Of a DNA stretch of 64,000 nucleotides, positions 50,317 through 61,600 are shown piece after piece. The position numbers and the translations under genes were made by a program. This stretch comes from JABDKH01 sp963768565. Its GTDB lineage: Bacteria; Bacteroidota; Rhodothermia; Rhodothermales; JABDKH01. Within the stretch, counting starts at the first letter, position 1, and each line of letters starts with the position of its first letter. A model generated the notes under the pieces. That model was not told the origin of the DNA, made no database searches, and worked only from the letters and a program-made list of their open reading frames with translations. The stretch spans positions 1 to 64,000 of the forward strand of contig CAVYIO010000012.1 in assembly GCA_963768565.1 (NCBI GenBank), in the 5' to 3' direction.

Positions 50317-51231
50317 CACGCTGAACCCCCTGAAAACCGGTGCGGGACCGGAATACGCATCAACCCTCGCCGCAAGGACGGCGCAATGAGCGCACACACC
50401 ACCGCGAGCAGCACCCCGGCCAGAGCATCGATGGCGAAATGGTGCTGCACGTAAACTGTCGAAACCGTCATCCCTATCGCAAGGCTTGTCAATACAACGT
50501 TTGTCCTGGTACTGAACCATCGATACCCCGCGATAGCCAGCGCCGTCATGCCCGCTACATGCGAACTCGGGAACGCCGTCCCCAGCGAATCACCCGCTTC
50601 AGTCAGACTCTCCACCAGTCGGTAGAAGAATCCTTGCGTGTGCGGACCATCAAATCGACCGACACTCATCTTCGGTCCCTCAACGGGGAAGAAGAGGTAG
50701 ATAACGAAACATGCCATGTAGGTGAGAAAGAGCCGAAAGACAAGATCTGTTGTCGCATCGTCACGCTTCTGATACAGAAGTGGCAAGGGACTGCCAAAAA
50801 CGACCGGGTAGTATGTGAAGTACAGCAACAGCATGATCTCGCTGAGCCACACGTACGGCATCGCGGGCATCCACACCTCCTGCAGGTGAACACCGAACAG
50901 CGCAAGATCCCAGCCCATCACGACAGCGTCGAACACCGAATCGTGCAACTCCGCGTGTATCACCCCGGCCTCGGTCCAGTGAATCCCGATGAAGATCAGA
51001 GGATAGACCTGCCTGACCACCGCCATGAAGCGACCCCGGTCGTGCGTCAGTCGAGCAATCATGAGCGGCACCAACGCTGCTGCGAAGATGAAGCGCCACC
51101 ATCATCGGCACGACTTCAGCCTGACTCCAAGCGGCCAGCCAGTACACACCGAATCCGACCTCCACAATAATGAGAAGCCTGTCTACCGGTCGAAGCATGG
51201 GCCTGACCTGGCCCGAAAGATCCTCGTTCAT
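50316..51231 (-). CDS. PAP2-superfamily phosphatase/transferase, membrane (one frame break)
   Basis: About 304 residues with six or so membrane helices. PAP2 catalytic signature: FPSSHVAGMTAL and STVYVQHHFAIDALAG; the first Lys/Arg motif is near FPVEGPKMSVGRFDG. The helix pattern resembles inositol-phosphorylceramide synthase-like PAP2_3 proteins, so a lipid phosphotransfer or dephosphorylation is plausible. It starts at ATG 51231 (MNEDLSGQVRPMLRPVDRLL); one frame change near 51090. It lies 12 bp after the hydrolase gene and overlaps the next gene. Confidence 0.8.
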
Positions 51232-51243
51232 GAGTCTTTGGTT

Positions 51244-52622
51244 CTATCGTTCACCGACGGGGCCGTCAAGGTCGAGGCGCGACCGCAGCCAGTCGAGAAT
51301 CGTCGGGATCAAGTCGGGGGAGCGAGTCCACGGCTGATAGTACCGATCCGGCCAATCTCCCTCACCCACGAAACCGGACGGAAACGCGATGCTGTGATTT
51401 GCCTCGGCGAGCACCACGATCTCGAAATCTGTATTCCCCGCTTCCTCGAGGAGATTGCGCAATAGGCGTACGTTTACTTCCGGCGGTACGACGTAGTCGT
51501 CCTCAGCGTAGATCGACAGAAGAGGCATCCTGGTCTTCCGCAACGCCTCGGTCGGTTCATAGTCCCGCCGACGGCGATAGTAGTCGAGCTTCAGGATTTG
51601 CGATACTCTCAGGAAGATCCACGAACCTGGCCCAGCGCTTCGAACGGGCTGTCTCAGTCAGCGGTTTGAATACGGACCATTCTGCCCCTTCGTGCGAGAG
51701 CTCAACAAGCTGCTTCTGATACTCGAAAGCTGCTCTCAATTCGTCGTCGGTGAAGGACTCGTCCGACCTTCGCATGAGTTCCTCAATCACATGACCCTGC
51801 TGATCCGCGAGGCTTTCTGCAGGGCCCACCAGCGTCACCATAAAGGCAACATCGTTTCTCTCAGCAGCGACTACGGGCACGATCCATCCACCCGCACTGT
51901 TTGACAGCAATCCGAGACGATCACTGCTGATTTCGGATCGATCCTGCATAAAATCAAGACTGGCAGCCACATCCTCGAAGCGATCCAGACTTGTCGCCGT
52001 AGCATTGTCACCTGTGGAGCGGCCTGTGCCCCGTGCATCAAAAACAAGACCGGCTATTCCGAAACGAGCGAGCGTACTTGCGAGGTCGTATCGAGCCGTA
52101 TCGGCTGCCGTATCCACGGCCGGCCACAAAGACGATGGCTGGGTACGGCCCAGGTCCGTCCGGCAATAACAGCGACCCGGCCAGCGTATCGCTACCCGCC
52201 CGGTAAGAAACCTCTTCCTCCCGATATCCCGGCAGCGGGAAATCCAGAACCCGCTGCAGAAACACGGTCTTGGTGATCTCGCCTTCGTTGACTACCGTGC
52301 CGCGTAATTGTCCGCGCCGGAGATCGACAATCAGGTCCATTTCATCACCGAAGAGCCCGGACTTGAGGCGACCGTCTTCGTATCGGAACGGGTAAGGAAA
52401 CCTTGAATAGCCACTGTACGGCTGCGTAAGTGTCGTGTGCACGCTGTCATCAACCAATTCAAACTCAAGCTCGAAAAGGGTGGGAGTCCCGTTCTCGATA
52501 GCGGCACCGGACCATCGCCCCTCGAGAGCCAGCGGTACCTGTGCGAGTGATCTACCCGGTCCGCAAAGCACCAGGAAGGTTGTCAGGAACAGGGCACTGA
52601 GAAGAGGATGGGTCGTAGGCAT
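51244..52622 (-). CDS. Exported alpha/beta-hydrolase (frame-broken)
   Basis: About 458 residues: signal peptide LFLTTFLVLCGPGRSLAQ, an N-terminal beta domain (LEGRWSGAAIENGTPTLFEL) and an alpha/beta-hydrolase fold with oxyanion region YPAIVFVAGRG, FDARGTGRSTG, nucleophile in LGLLSNSAGGWIVP, acid in YAEDDYVVPP and His in EANHSIAFPSG. The elbow reads S-N-S-A-G rather than G-x-S-x-G. Frames change near 52120 and 51555. First gene of the hydrolase-PAP2-PD40 operon. Substrate unknown. Confidence 0.78.
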
Positions 52623-52767
52623 AGACGTGACGAAAACGGTTATCTTGGAGAACCTTTCAGATCCCTCTAAAATACATCGTCAGCCCGGTTTGTCTGGACT
52701 GCAGCTTTTTTCCGCGCAGGGCAAGACATCTCGGCCCCTTTGAGCATCTTAGGAATAGTGTCCCCGA

Positions 52768-54028
52768 ATGGCCAAAAACGGTAACAACACTCCGGTGCGA
52801 ATCTTTCCCGTCCTGACGGGCCTTGTCATCGTCGCGAGCACGGTAGCCGTCACCTCCACCGCGCAGCCCACCATCTACTGGAGCAACACGTACGCGGGTT
52901 CGCTGCAGCGAACAGTCGTCGGTAGCGGCCAGGTCGAAGATATCTTCGATGGATTCGTAGAGCGTCCGCAAGACCTCAGACTCGACATCGACAATGGAAA
53001 GCTGTACTGGTCGCTCGCCATCGAAAATCCTTCGCCCAACAACGCGATCATTCAGCGTTCGAATTTCGATGGTTCGGATTTCGAGAACGTCGTGTTTTCG
53101 GGCTTCTGCAATCCGTATTGCCCCGTGACCGCCATGACGGTGGATGTCGAGCGGGACAGCCTGTTCTGGTTCACGTGGAATGGAGCGTTTCCGGCGATTC
53201 ATAGTCTCTTCAGATCAGATCTCGATGGTGAAGGCGTCACGCTGTTCGGGAGTTCCGACAACGCTGTTCTCGACGTCGCACTCGATCGTGCCAACGAGCA
53301 GATGTTCTGGATTGACGCCAAGTTGCCCGACGGTCTGGCAGACCACTCGATCCGACAGGTAACACTGGCCGGATCGGACCCGCAGGAGCTTCTCCATGTT
53401 ATTGACGGGAAGCCGATCAACGATGGCCATATCGCCGTCGATCGGTCCGGCGACAGAGTGTTCTGGATTACAGACAATCGGGCCGTCCGGCGCGGCGAAT
53501 CTCGATGGATCCGAGATTCAGGACCTCGTGATGGTAGAAGGGGATTCGACCGTACTGGGTGACATTGCGCTCGATCTTGCCGCCGGGAAGATGTACTGGT
53601 CTGCCACTTACGGCGGCATCGTCACGTTCCCTGTCGGCGTCATTCATCGAGCGAATCTCGACGGGACGAACGTGGAAACCGTCGTCTCCGTCGATCAGGC
53701 CGCTATCGGGGCATTCGCCATCGATTTCTCGGGATCTGTAGGCCGGGAGATCTTGCCCGAACCGGCGGTAGCCTCACTCGGACCGGCGTACCCGAATCCA
53801 GCCAGAACCTCTACGACGATTACCTATTCGCTGTCGCGACCGGCCACGGTCACCCTGACGATCTATGATGTGCTTGGAAGAGAGGTCGAGACGATTGTGG
53901 CGGGGCATCGGTCGGTCGGTGATCACGCCACCGAGTTCGATGCCGGCGGGTTGCCGTCCGGGATCTACCTTTATCGACTGCAGGCGGACGGGCTGTCGAG
54001 TACCAGGATGTTGACGATCGTCAGGTGA
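52768..54028 (+). CDS. YWTD-type beta-propeller protein with T9SS sorting domain (one frame break)
   Basis: About 420 residues. Signal-like N-terminus (VLTGLVIVASTVAVTSTAQ), then LDL-receptor-like propeller repeats (TIYWSNTYAGSLQRT, LYWSLAIEN, MFWIDAKLPDG, VFWITDN, MYWSATYGG) each followed by an R-xx-L/F-D-G motif. The end is a type A sorting domain (GPAYPNPARTSTTITYSL ... LPSGIYLYRLQADG, ending MLTIVR). One frame change near 53485. Probably a surface-exposed binding protein. Divergent from the hydrolase operon. Confidence 0.82.
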
Positions 54029-54111
54029 GCAGGCTGCGCCCTGACAGTATCTACTGGCGCCGCATTCCTTTGCGACCGGCTACCTGCTAACCCCTACTGA
54101 TAAGCATTCGA

Positions 54112-55129
54112 ATGGATAGAACCAGGCAGAAACAGAAGCCCGCCGACTCGGCACCGATCGAGTCTGACCCCCAGGAAGAGTTGCATTTCGAAGAAGCCGG
54201 GCCGGTCGAAATGCCAGGGACCGACGCGACTGAGCAAACGTTCGATCCCTCGGGCGCAGAAGAAATCTGGCGGATAGCCGCGCGACTGCAGGCGGATGCA
54301 GCGCGGCGCCTGGACGATCGCAGCCGCGAAATCGCACATTCGGGTAGCAGGCCAGTCGCTCGCTCACGAGTTCTCGTTGAGCGAGGTCAAACTCATCGGC
54401 GATGAGGCCGGCATCGACCCGCAGTTCATCGAGCTGGCGCTCCGCCAGCACGCGGCCGAAAAGCATGCGCCAACGTCAGTCTCGCGCGAGATGTCGGACG
54501 TGGCCGGTCGATTCCTGGGTACGCCCGAGGAGCACGTAACGGTGACGCGGGTAATCCGGGCGGACAAGGGCAAGGTCCTCGATGCCATGAAAAAGCTTTT
54601 CCCCTCCGAGCCGTTCAATCTGAAACTCCTTGAAGTAATAGGCGACGAAGAGAACCTGGCAGATTCCACGTTGATCTTCAAGGTTCCTCAGCTTGAGCAT
54701 GCGTTTTCGGCGAGTGGCGTCATCAGCACGTTCGCCTATCGGATGAGTATCGCCGACCTCAATCGGATGACCGTCACGCTGCACTCGATCGACGAGGAGC
54801 GCACAGAGGTGTCGACACAGTTGGATCTAAAGTTCGGCAAGTGGCGCAACTTCAAGGTCGGCTCGTGGATCAGCGGCATCTTCGGGTCGGCAATCGGATT
54901 CCTGGTTCTCGTTGTCGGTCTCAAGAAGATGGCCCTGGGACTGGTGGGTGTGGCAGGAATCGCGACGATGACGGGTCTTATCCTTGCATACGGTAGCTAC
55001 TGGGCGTACCGGCTTGCGTATCGTTCCGGCATCCGCAAGGGACAGAGGGAGATCACGGAACTGCTCGCACAGATCGATGTCACGGCCCGCACGGGCGGCG
55101 GTTTCCAGGGCTGGACAGGCGAGGGTTGA
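54112..55129 (+). CDS. Conserved hypothetical membrane protein (one frame break)
   Basis: About 339 residues. N-terminal acidic linker; a helical segment (IWRIAARLQADAARRLDDRS, then SLSEVKLIGDEAGIDPQFIE) resembles a small two-helix module found at the start of several membrane proteins; a soluble domain with START-like beta pattern (VTVTRVIRADKGKVLDAMKK); and two hydrophobic helices near the C-terminus (FGSAIGFLVLVVGLKKMALG, ATMTGLILAYGSYWAYRL). One frame change near 54340. Family not recognised with certainty. Confidence 0.65.
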
Positions 55130-55531
55130 TTCGAGAAGAGCACCAGCGGGACACTGTTCCGGTCAATGGGGTGCGCCTTTGACGCACACCCGTTGTCAGT
55201 GGGCCCAGGATGAGTTGGACACATCGCTGGTTGCGAGACCTGGAACGCCTCCACGTGGCAACGATCAAGCGGGCGTCAATGCGCGGTGTCCGGCGGCAAC
55301 TGACACACAGTCTTCGTTCCCCCCTACGAACCACCTGAGATAGCCCCTTCGTGGCATCTGAGGGCTGTTTACTATCTTGATTTGTTGCTGATACGAGCAG
55401 CAATCAAAACAGAACAAAGCGCAGGTCGGGCGGGCCTTATGCCGATTGACAGCGTGGCTTTGTCGCGTTGTTGCCGGTGATTCACCTTTGTCGATTTATA
55501 GCGACCTCGGTCGTGAACGATCTATCCAAAC
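55130..55531. other. Intergenic region upstream of the glutamate dehydrogenase operon
   Basis: 402 bp. An imperfect hairpin GTGCG...CGCAC near 55170-55190 may end the preceding transcript. TTGACA at 55446-55451 and TTTATA near 55494 are promoter-like, but neither has a good partner box at standard spacing. TTGCTG/CAGCAA forms a small hairpin near 55385. No gene supported. Confidence 0.4.
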
Positions 55532-56830
55532 ATGACATCAAAAATGGCAAAAGAGTCATATAGTGCGTTCGCCATGGCGCAGAAGCAGTTTGATCGCGCC
55601 GCCGGCATCCTCGAACTCGATCAGGCGGCGCGCGACCTGCTCCGAGACCCACTTCGCGAATATTCGATATCGATTCCGATCCGCATGGACGACGGGAGCG
55701 TCAAAGTCTTCAAGGGATTTCGCGTTCAGCACAACGACGCTCGCGGTCCCTCCAAGGGAGGCATCCGATTCCACCCGCAGGAGACGTTGGACACCGTGCG
55801 TGCCCTGGCGATGTGGATGTCCTGGAAATGTGCGGTCGTCGATATTCCGCTGGGCGGTGGCAAGGGCGGCGTTGTATGCGACCCGCACAATCTCAGCCAG
55901 CGGGAGCAGGAGTTGATCTGCCGCGGATGGGTTCGCCAACTGGCCAGGAATATCGGTGCGTATACCGACGTGCCGGCACCCGATGTCATGACGTCGGCAC
56001 AGCATATGCTGTGGATGCTCGACGAGTACGAGACGATCCACGGGTCGAGACAACCAGGGTTCATCACTGGCAAGCCGGTGGGAATGGGAGGATCACTCGG
56101 ACGTACGGAGGCCACTGGATACGGGCTCGTTTTCACGCTGAGAGAAGCTCTCAAGGAACTGGATATCCGGACGTCCGACACCGTCGCAAGCGTCCAGGGT
56201 TTTGGCAATGTCGCGCGCTACGCCATCGAACTGTACCAACAACTGGGTGGTACGGTCATGGCCGTCTCGTGCTGGCACCAGTCGGATGAGACCTCGTACA
56301 CGTACCGAAAGAAGGATGGAATCAATCTGGAGCAGCTCCTGTCGATTACGAATCGTTTTGGAGAAATCGACAAAGACGCGGCTCCCGGTCTCGGATATGA
56401 AGTCCTTCCGGCCGAAGCGTGGCTCGAGCAAGACGTTGATGTCCTGATGCCGTGCGCTCTCGAAAACCAGATCACGGGTGACAATGCGTCCAGCATAAGC
56501 TCCCGCGTGAAGGTGATTGCCGAGGGTGCCAATGGCCCGACGACGCCCGAGGCCGATGCCGTGATCGACCAGCGACAGATCTTCGTGATTCCCGATTTTC
56601 TGGCGAATGCGGGCGGAGTGACGTGCAGCTATTTCGAACAGGTCCAGAGTAACATGAACTACTTCTGGGAGAAGGACGAAGTGCTGGGCAAACTGGATCT
56701 GAAGATGACCGCAGCCTTCATTGCGGTCAGCGACCTCGCACGGAAACGAAAGCTCTCGATGCGCGATGCCGCGTACGTCATCGCGGTTGACAGGGTGGCA
56801 CGTGCCTGTCGCGATCGCGGATGGCTATAG
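55532..56830 (+). CDS. Glutamate dehydrogenase
   Basis: Intact, 432 residues, hexameric NAD(P)-dependent enzyme interconverting glutamate and 2-oxoglutarate plus ammonia. Visible: GPSKGGIRFHPQ, catalytic lysine region PLGGGKGGVVCDP, DVPAPDV, TGYGLVFTLREAL, Rossmann VQGFGNVARY, EGANGPTTPEAD and ANAGGVTCSYFE. Length and motifs fit the short GdhA class (GluDH/Leu/Phe superfamily). ATG 55532 in MTSKMAKESYS; ATG 55544 is an alternative. It heads a same-strand cluster with two PEP/pyruvate-binding proteins 55 bp and then 10 bp apart. Confidence 0.93.
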   Translation: MTSKMAKESYSAFAMAQKQFDRAAGILELDQAARDLLRDPLREYSISIPIRMDDGSVKVFKGFRVQHNDARGPSKGGIRFHPQETLDTVRALAMWMSWKCAVVDIPLGGGKGGVVCDPHNLSQREQELICRGWVRQLARNIGAYTDVPAPDVMTSAQHMLWMLDEYETIHGSRQPGFITGKPVGMGGSLGRTEATGYGLVFTLREALKELDIRTSDTVASVQGFGNVARYAIELYQQLGGTVMAVSCWHQSDETSYTYRKKDGINLEQLLSITNRFGEIDKDAAPGLGYEVLPAEAWLEQDVDVLMPCALENQITGDNASSISSRVKVIAEGANGPTTPEADAVIDQRQIFVIPDFLANAGGVTCSYFEQVQSNMNYFWEKDEVLGKLDLKMTAAFIAVSDLARKRKLSMRDAAYVIAVDRVARACRDRGWL

Positions 56831-56885
56831 CGGCCCGGACCGGCCTCCGCCTCCTGATCTTTCGGCATAGGCAACGGAGTACATA

Positions 56886-58670
56886 ATGGGCGAGCAGTCC
56901 GACATGCGAAAGCCAGCCCTTTTCGACCGCGTCTTTTTCGAAGCATCCGGTGGCTTCAAACGCATTGGCGGAGGCGAGATCGGAGGAAAGGCAGCGGGAC
57001 TGAACCGGGCCCGCGAAATCCTGACCGCGCACCCATATGAGGATGAAAGCGACCGCCTCCGGATCGTGATACCGTCAACCGTGGTCGTCGCCACCGACGT
57101 GTTCGAGGCCTTCATGGAACGCAATGGCCTGCACGAATACGCATTGTCAGGATCCCCGGATGAGCGCATCGCGCATAAGTTCATTGGCGGCGACTTCCCG
57201 GTTGAGAACGTGGGCGACCTTCGCGCCCTTGTCGAAGGCACCGGCGGGAATCCACTGGCTGTTCGTTCTTCCAGTCTTCTGGAGGACGCGCTCGCACATC
57301 CGTTTGCCGGCGTGTATCAGACCAAGATGATTCCCAACAATCATCCTGATCCAAACACCCGATTCAAACGGCTCCTCGAAGCAATCAAGTTTGTGTATGC
57401 CTCTGCCTACTTCCGCGACGCCGCCAACTACGTGACGGCCATCGGCAAGGACCCGGAGGAAGAGAGAATGGCGGTCGTGATACAGGAAGTGGTTGGCCGT
57501 CGGTTCGGAGAGCGTTTCTATCCGGAGATGTCCGGAGTATGCCGATCGTTCAACTTCTACCGGAGCGGATCGGCGAAGCCGGAGGAAGGAGTGGTCAACC
57601 TGGCACTGGGACTTGGAAAGACGATCGTGGATGGCGCGGTTAACTGGTCGTATTCGCCCGCTCATCCAAAGTCGCGTCCACCGTTTGCCTCGACCGCCGA
57701 CATGTTGAACAACACGCAGTTGAAATTCTGGGCTGTCAACGTGGGTCCAACACCCCCGTACGACCCGACAAAGGAAACCGAGTATCTGGTCGAGTCTGAT
57801 CTGGCCAGGGCGAACTACGATGACACGCTGCGACACCTCGCGTCCACCTTCGATCCGACCCGGGACAGACTGGTGCCGGGCGTCGGAATCGATGGGCCTC
57901 GCGTACTCGACTTTGCCCCCATACTCCAGCTCGACCTCTGGCCGGTCAACGAGGCCATAAGATTCATCCTGGATACGTTCGAACGAGAAACAAACAGCGC
58001 CGTCGAGATCGAGTTCGCCGTGACGTTCCCGGGAAGAAATGACGGACCCGCGCGACTCGCAGTCCTTCAGGTCCGACCCATGCTCGTGTCGAAGGAACCG
58101 GTCGACGTGCCGGAATCGACGCGCGAAAACGCGAATCTGCTGGCATTCTCCGAGCGAGTCATGGGTAACGGAAGAGTGGACGGGCTCCTGGATATCGTAT
58201 ACGTAAAGCCGGAGACCTTCGAGCGTCAATACACACCACAGATCGCCGCGGAACTCGAATCACTCAACCATACGCTGCGCGACGCCGGGAGGCCTTATGT
58301 CCTCATCGGGTTCGGTCGCTGGGGGAGCTCCGATCCATGGCTTGGAATTCCCGTAACGTGGGCGCAGATTAGTGGCGCAGCGGTTATCGTGGAGGCAACC
58401 CTGCCGGATTTCGACGTCGAACCGAGTCAGGGAACGCATTTTTTCCACAACATCGCCTCATTTCAGATCAGCTACTTTAGTGTTCATCACCACATCGATC
58501 CAGCCATCGACTGGGACTGGCTTTCACAGCAGCCGGTCACACATGAAGCGGAGTTCGTCAGGCACGTAGAATCGACACAGCCCCTCGCCGTTGCTGTGGA
58601 CGGGCGGACAGGCCGAGGAGCGATCTGGCACAGGGCATCCGGGGTGCCTATCGTCAAGGAGGAGCGTTGA
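56886..58670 (+). CDS. PEP/pyruvate-binding (PPDK_N) domain protein
   Basis: Intact, 594 residues. It has the ATP-grasp nucleotide-binding domain of PEP synthase and pyruvate phosphate dikinase: GGKAAGLN (residue 33 on), LAVRSSSLLEDALAHPFAG (127 on) and LQVRPM. It lacks the swivelling catalytic-histidine domain and the TIM-barrel PEP domain, so it is not a PEP synthase. In their place is a C-terminal module with GFGRWGSSDPWLG (about 475 on) and SQGTHFFHNI, shared with the next gene. A phosphotransferase or regulatory role is possible. It sits between glutamate dehydrogenase and the larger paralogue. Confidence 0.8.
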   Translation: MGEQSDMRKPALFDRVFFEASGGFKRIGGGEIGGKAAGLNRAREILTAHPYEDESDRLRIVIPSTVVVATDVFEAFMERNGLHEYALSGSPDERIAHKFIGGDFPVENVGDLRALVEGTGGNPLAVRSSSLLEDALAHPFAGVYQTKMIPNNHPDPNTRFKRLLEAIKFVYASAYFRDAANYVTAIGKDPEEERMAVVIQEVVGRRFGERFYPEMSGVCRSFNFYRSGSAKPEEGVVNLALGLGKTIVDGAVNWSYSPAHPKSRPPFASTADMLNNTQLKFWAVNVGPTPPYDPTKETEYLVESDLARANYDDTLRHLASTFDPTRDRLVPGVGIDGPRVLDFAPILQLDLWPVNEAIRFILDTFERETNSAVEIEFAVTFPGRNDGPARLAVLQVRPMLVSKEPVDVPESTRENANLLAFSERVMGNGRVDGLLDIVYVKPETFERQYTPQIAAELESLNHTLRDAGRPYVLIGFGRWGSSDPWLGIPVTWAQISGAAVIVEATLPDFDVEPSQGTHFFHNIASFQISYFSVHHHIDPAIDWDWLSQQPVTHEAEFVRHVESTQPLAVAVDGRTGRGAIWHRASGVPIVKEER

Positions 58671-58680
58671 GGCAGATAGC

Positions 58681-61600
58681 ATGACCAGTCATGACAACCA
58701 GATCGAAGGAATTCTGCACACGCTTCAGGAGCGGGCGAAGGAATTAAACTGTCTTTACACGGTCGATGAGGTGCTGAGCCAGCTCGACCTGCCTCCGGAT
58801 GTCGTACTGCAGGAACTGGTGAATGCGTTGCCGGCCGGATGGCAATACCCTGACATCTGCCGGGCACGCATCACAATCGGTGAGCACCGTTTTGATTCAA
58901 CAGACTTCCATGAGTCTGAGTGGTCCCAGCACATCGACATCATCCTCGACGACGTGCAGGCAGGCGCCATTGAGGTCTTCTATCTCGCGCCGGCTCCGCG
59001 CGCCGACGAAGGGCCCTTTCTGAAAGAAGAGAGAAAACTCATCAGGGCCATTGCCGACCGGGTTGCGCTACACCTGCTTCAGCGGAGAGTCCGATCGGCA
59101 CACGACCGACTTGCAGACGCCATCGAGTCGGTAGAGAGTGAAAAGGACAGCTCGTGGAAAGTCATTCTCGATTTTCTGCGCCGAACCGATCAACCACTTC
59201 TGGCCAGGATCACCAGAAAGATGATCAACTATCTGGCCTGGACCGGAGTCGATCAAGCCAAACAACTTCTTCGGGCCTACGTGACCGACGGCGGGCCGGA
59301 AGGTGACGGGGGCGTGGAGGAGAACCGCCCACTACCACGAGGTGATCTGGAGGACGTAACGACACTCGCCGACAAGGCATTCGAGATCGCATCGCGAAAC
59401 TGCAGCGATGACGAGATGATCTCCAACATCCGCGCCTGGATCGAAGAGGACAAGGCATCCGCCCTCGTTGATACGCTCGAGACGACACACAGCAGTCTGT
59501 CCGATATCGCTGCCGCCCTCGACAGGTTCAGGTCGTCGGAGTTGAACGAAGACGAAATGCCGCGGGCTCTTCAGACAAGCCTTCGCGCCTCGCTGCTACG
59601 CCGCTTCTTCAGTGGCGACATGAACTTCCTCCGGGTACTCAAGAACACCGTAAGGGTCGAGGACTTTCAGCAACTCATTCGTCGTGTGGTCTTCTCATCG
59701 AGAAGTCACGGCAGTCTTGGAGGTAAGAGCTCGGGGCTCTTCACGGCAACTACGCTCCTCGAGCGGGCCACCGAACATCGCGATGTATTCGATCGCATCA
59801 AGGTGCCGAAGACCTGGTATATCAGTTCCGACAGTGTGCTCGAGTTCATTCGACACAACAATCTTGACGACGTCTACGACTACAAGTACAGAGACATTGA
59901 GCGCGTACGACGAGACTATCCTCACATCGTACAGGTATTCAAGAACTCGCAGTTCCCGACCGAGATCTCGAACGGCCTCGCCGTTGCACTCGATGACTTC
60001 GGGCAGTGCCCTCTCATCATTCGTAGTTCCTCGCTCCTGGAAGACCAGACAGGTGCCGCATTTTCCGGGAAGTACAAGAGCCTGTTTGTAGCTAATCACG
60101 GCACCAAGAAGGAGAACCTGGCCGCCCTTCAGGATGCAGTGGCCGAGGTATATGCTTCGGTGTTTGCTCCGGACCCGATCGAGTATCGAGCTGAGCGCGG
60201 GCTTCTCGACGTCCACGAAGAGATGGCCGTGATGATACAGGAGGTTGTAGGAGTGCGCGTGGGCAAGTACTTCCTTCCGTCGTTTGCCGGCGTCGCGTTT
60301 TCCCAGAACGAGTTTCGCTGGTCGCCGAGAATCCAGCGAGAAGACGGCCTGGTCAGACTCGTACCGGGACTTGGCACGCGGGCCGTTGACCGCCTGAGTG
60401 ACGACTATCCTGTTCTCTTCTCACCCGGCAAACCCGGATTGCGTGTCAACGTCACCGTCGACGAGGTAATCCGCTACTCACCCCAGAAGATCGACGTCAT
60501 TGATCTCGACGAGAATGAGTTCAGAACGATATCAGTGAAGGGCTTGCTGCGTGAATTTGGTGATGAATACCCGCTCGCGCGCAAGCTTGTATCCATCGTA
60601 TCAGGTGACTCGATGCGAGCGCCGACGGCTCTGGAGCCTGACTGGGAGTCCGATGAGGTGGTGGTCACCTTTGCCGGACTGATGAACGACAGCTCCTTCG
60701 CCAGGGATAGCAAGCTGCTACTCGACTATCTGAGCAGCGAGCTGGGCTACCCGGTGGATCTTGAATTTGCGTCGGATGGTGAGAACCTGTTTCTCCTTCA
60801 GTGTCGAGCGCAGAGCGCCTCGGCCGATTTCGAACCGTCTCCCATTCCTCGAAATCTGCCTCGCGAAAGAGTACTCTTCACGGCTAACCGCTTTGTATCC
60901 AATGGCCGGATTCCCGACATCACGCACATCGTGTATGTCGACCCGGAAGGCTATGCGAGCCTGCCTCGAGTAGAGGATTTGAAAAGCGTCGCCCGAGCCG
61001 TCGGAAGATTGAACAAGATCCTTCCGCGACGTCAGTTCATCCTGATGGGCCCCGGTCGATGGGGAAGTCGCGGAGACATCAAACTGGGTGTCGGCGTGAC
61101 CTACGGCGAGATCAACAACACCGCCGTCCTGATGGAGGTAGCATGGACGAAGGGGAACTACGTTCCTGAGCTCTCCTTCGGAACCCATTTCTTCCAGGAC
61201 CTCGTCGAGGCAGACATTCGCTATCTACCACTCTATCCAGACGAAAACGACGTCCTGTTCAACGAGCTTTTCCTTCGTCGGGCAAACTCGATACTCAGCG
61301 AGGTCTTGCCCGAGTATGCCCATCTCGATGACGTGATCCGCGTCATAGACGTGCCGGGAACCGCAGAAGGTCAGATTCTGAAGATCCTGCTCAATGCCGA
61401 GTTGGAGGAAGCTGTCGGTTTCTTCTCCTCTCCGACCGTCGATACCGGCGAAAAACTCGACGTCGAATTTCGAGTGGAGGAACGATCCGAAGATCACTGG
61501 CGCTGGCGACTCCTTATGGCAGAACGAGTTGCAGCGTCACTCGATGCAGAACGGTTCGGCGTGAAGGCAATGTATGTGATCGGCAGCGCGAAGAACGCTA

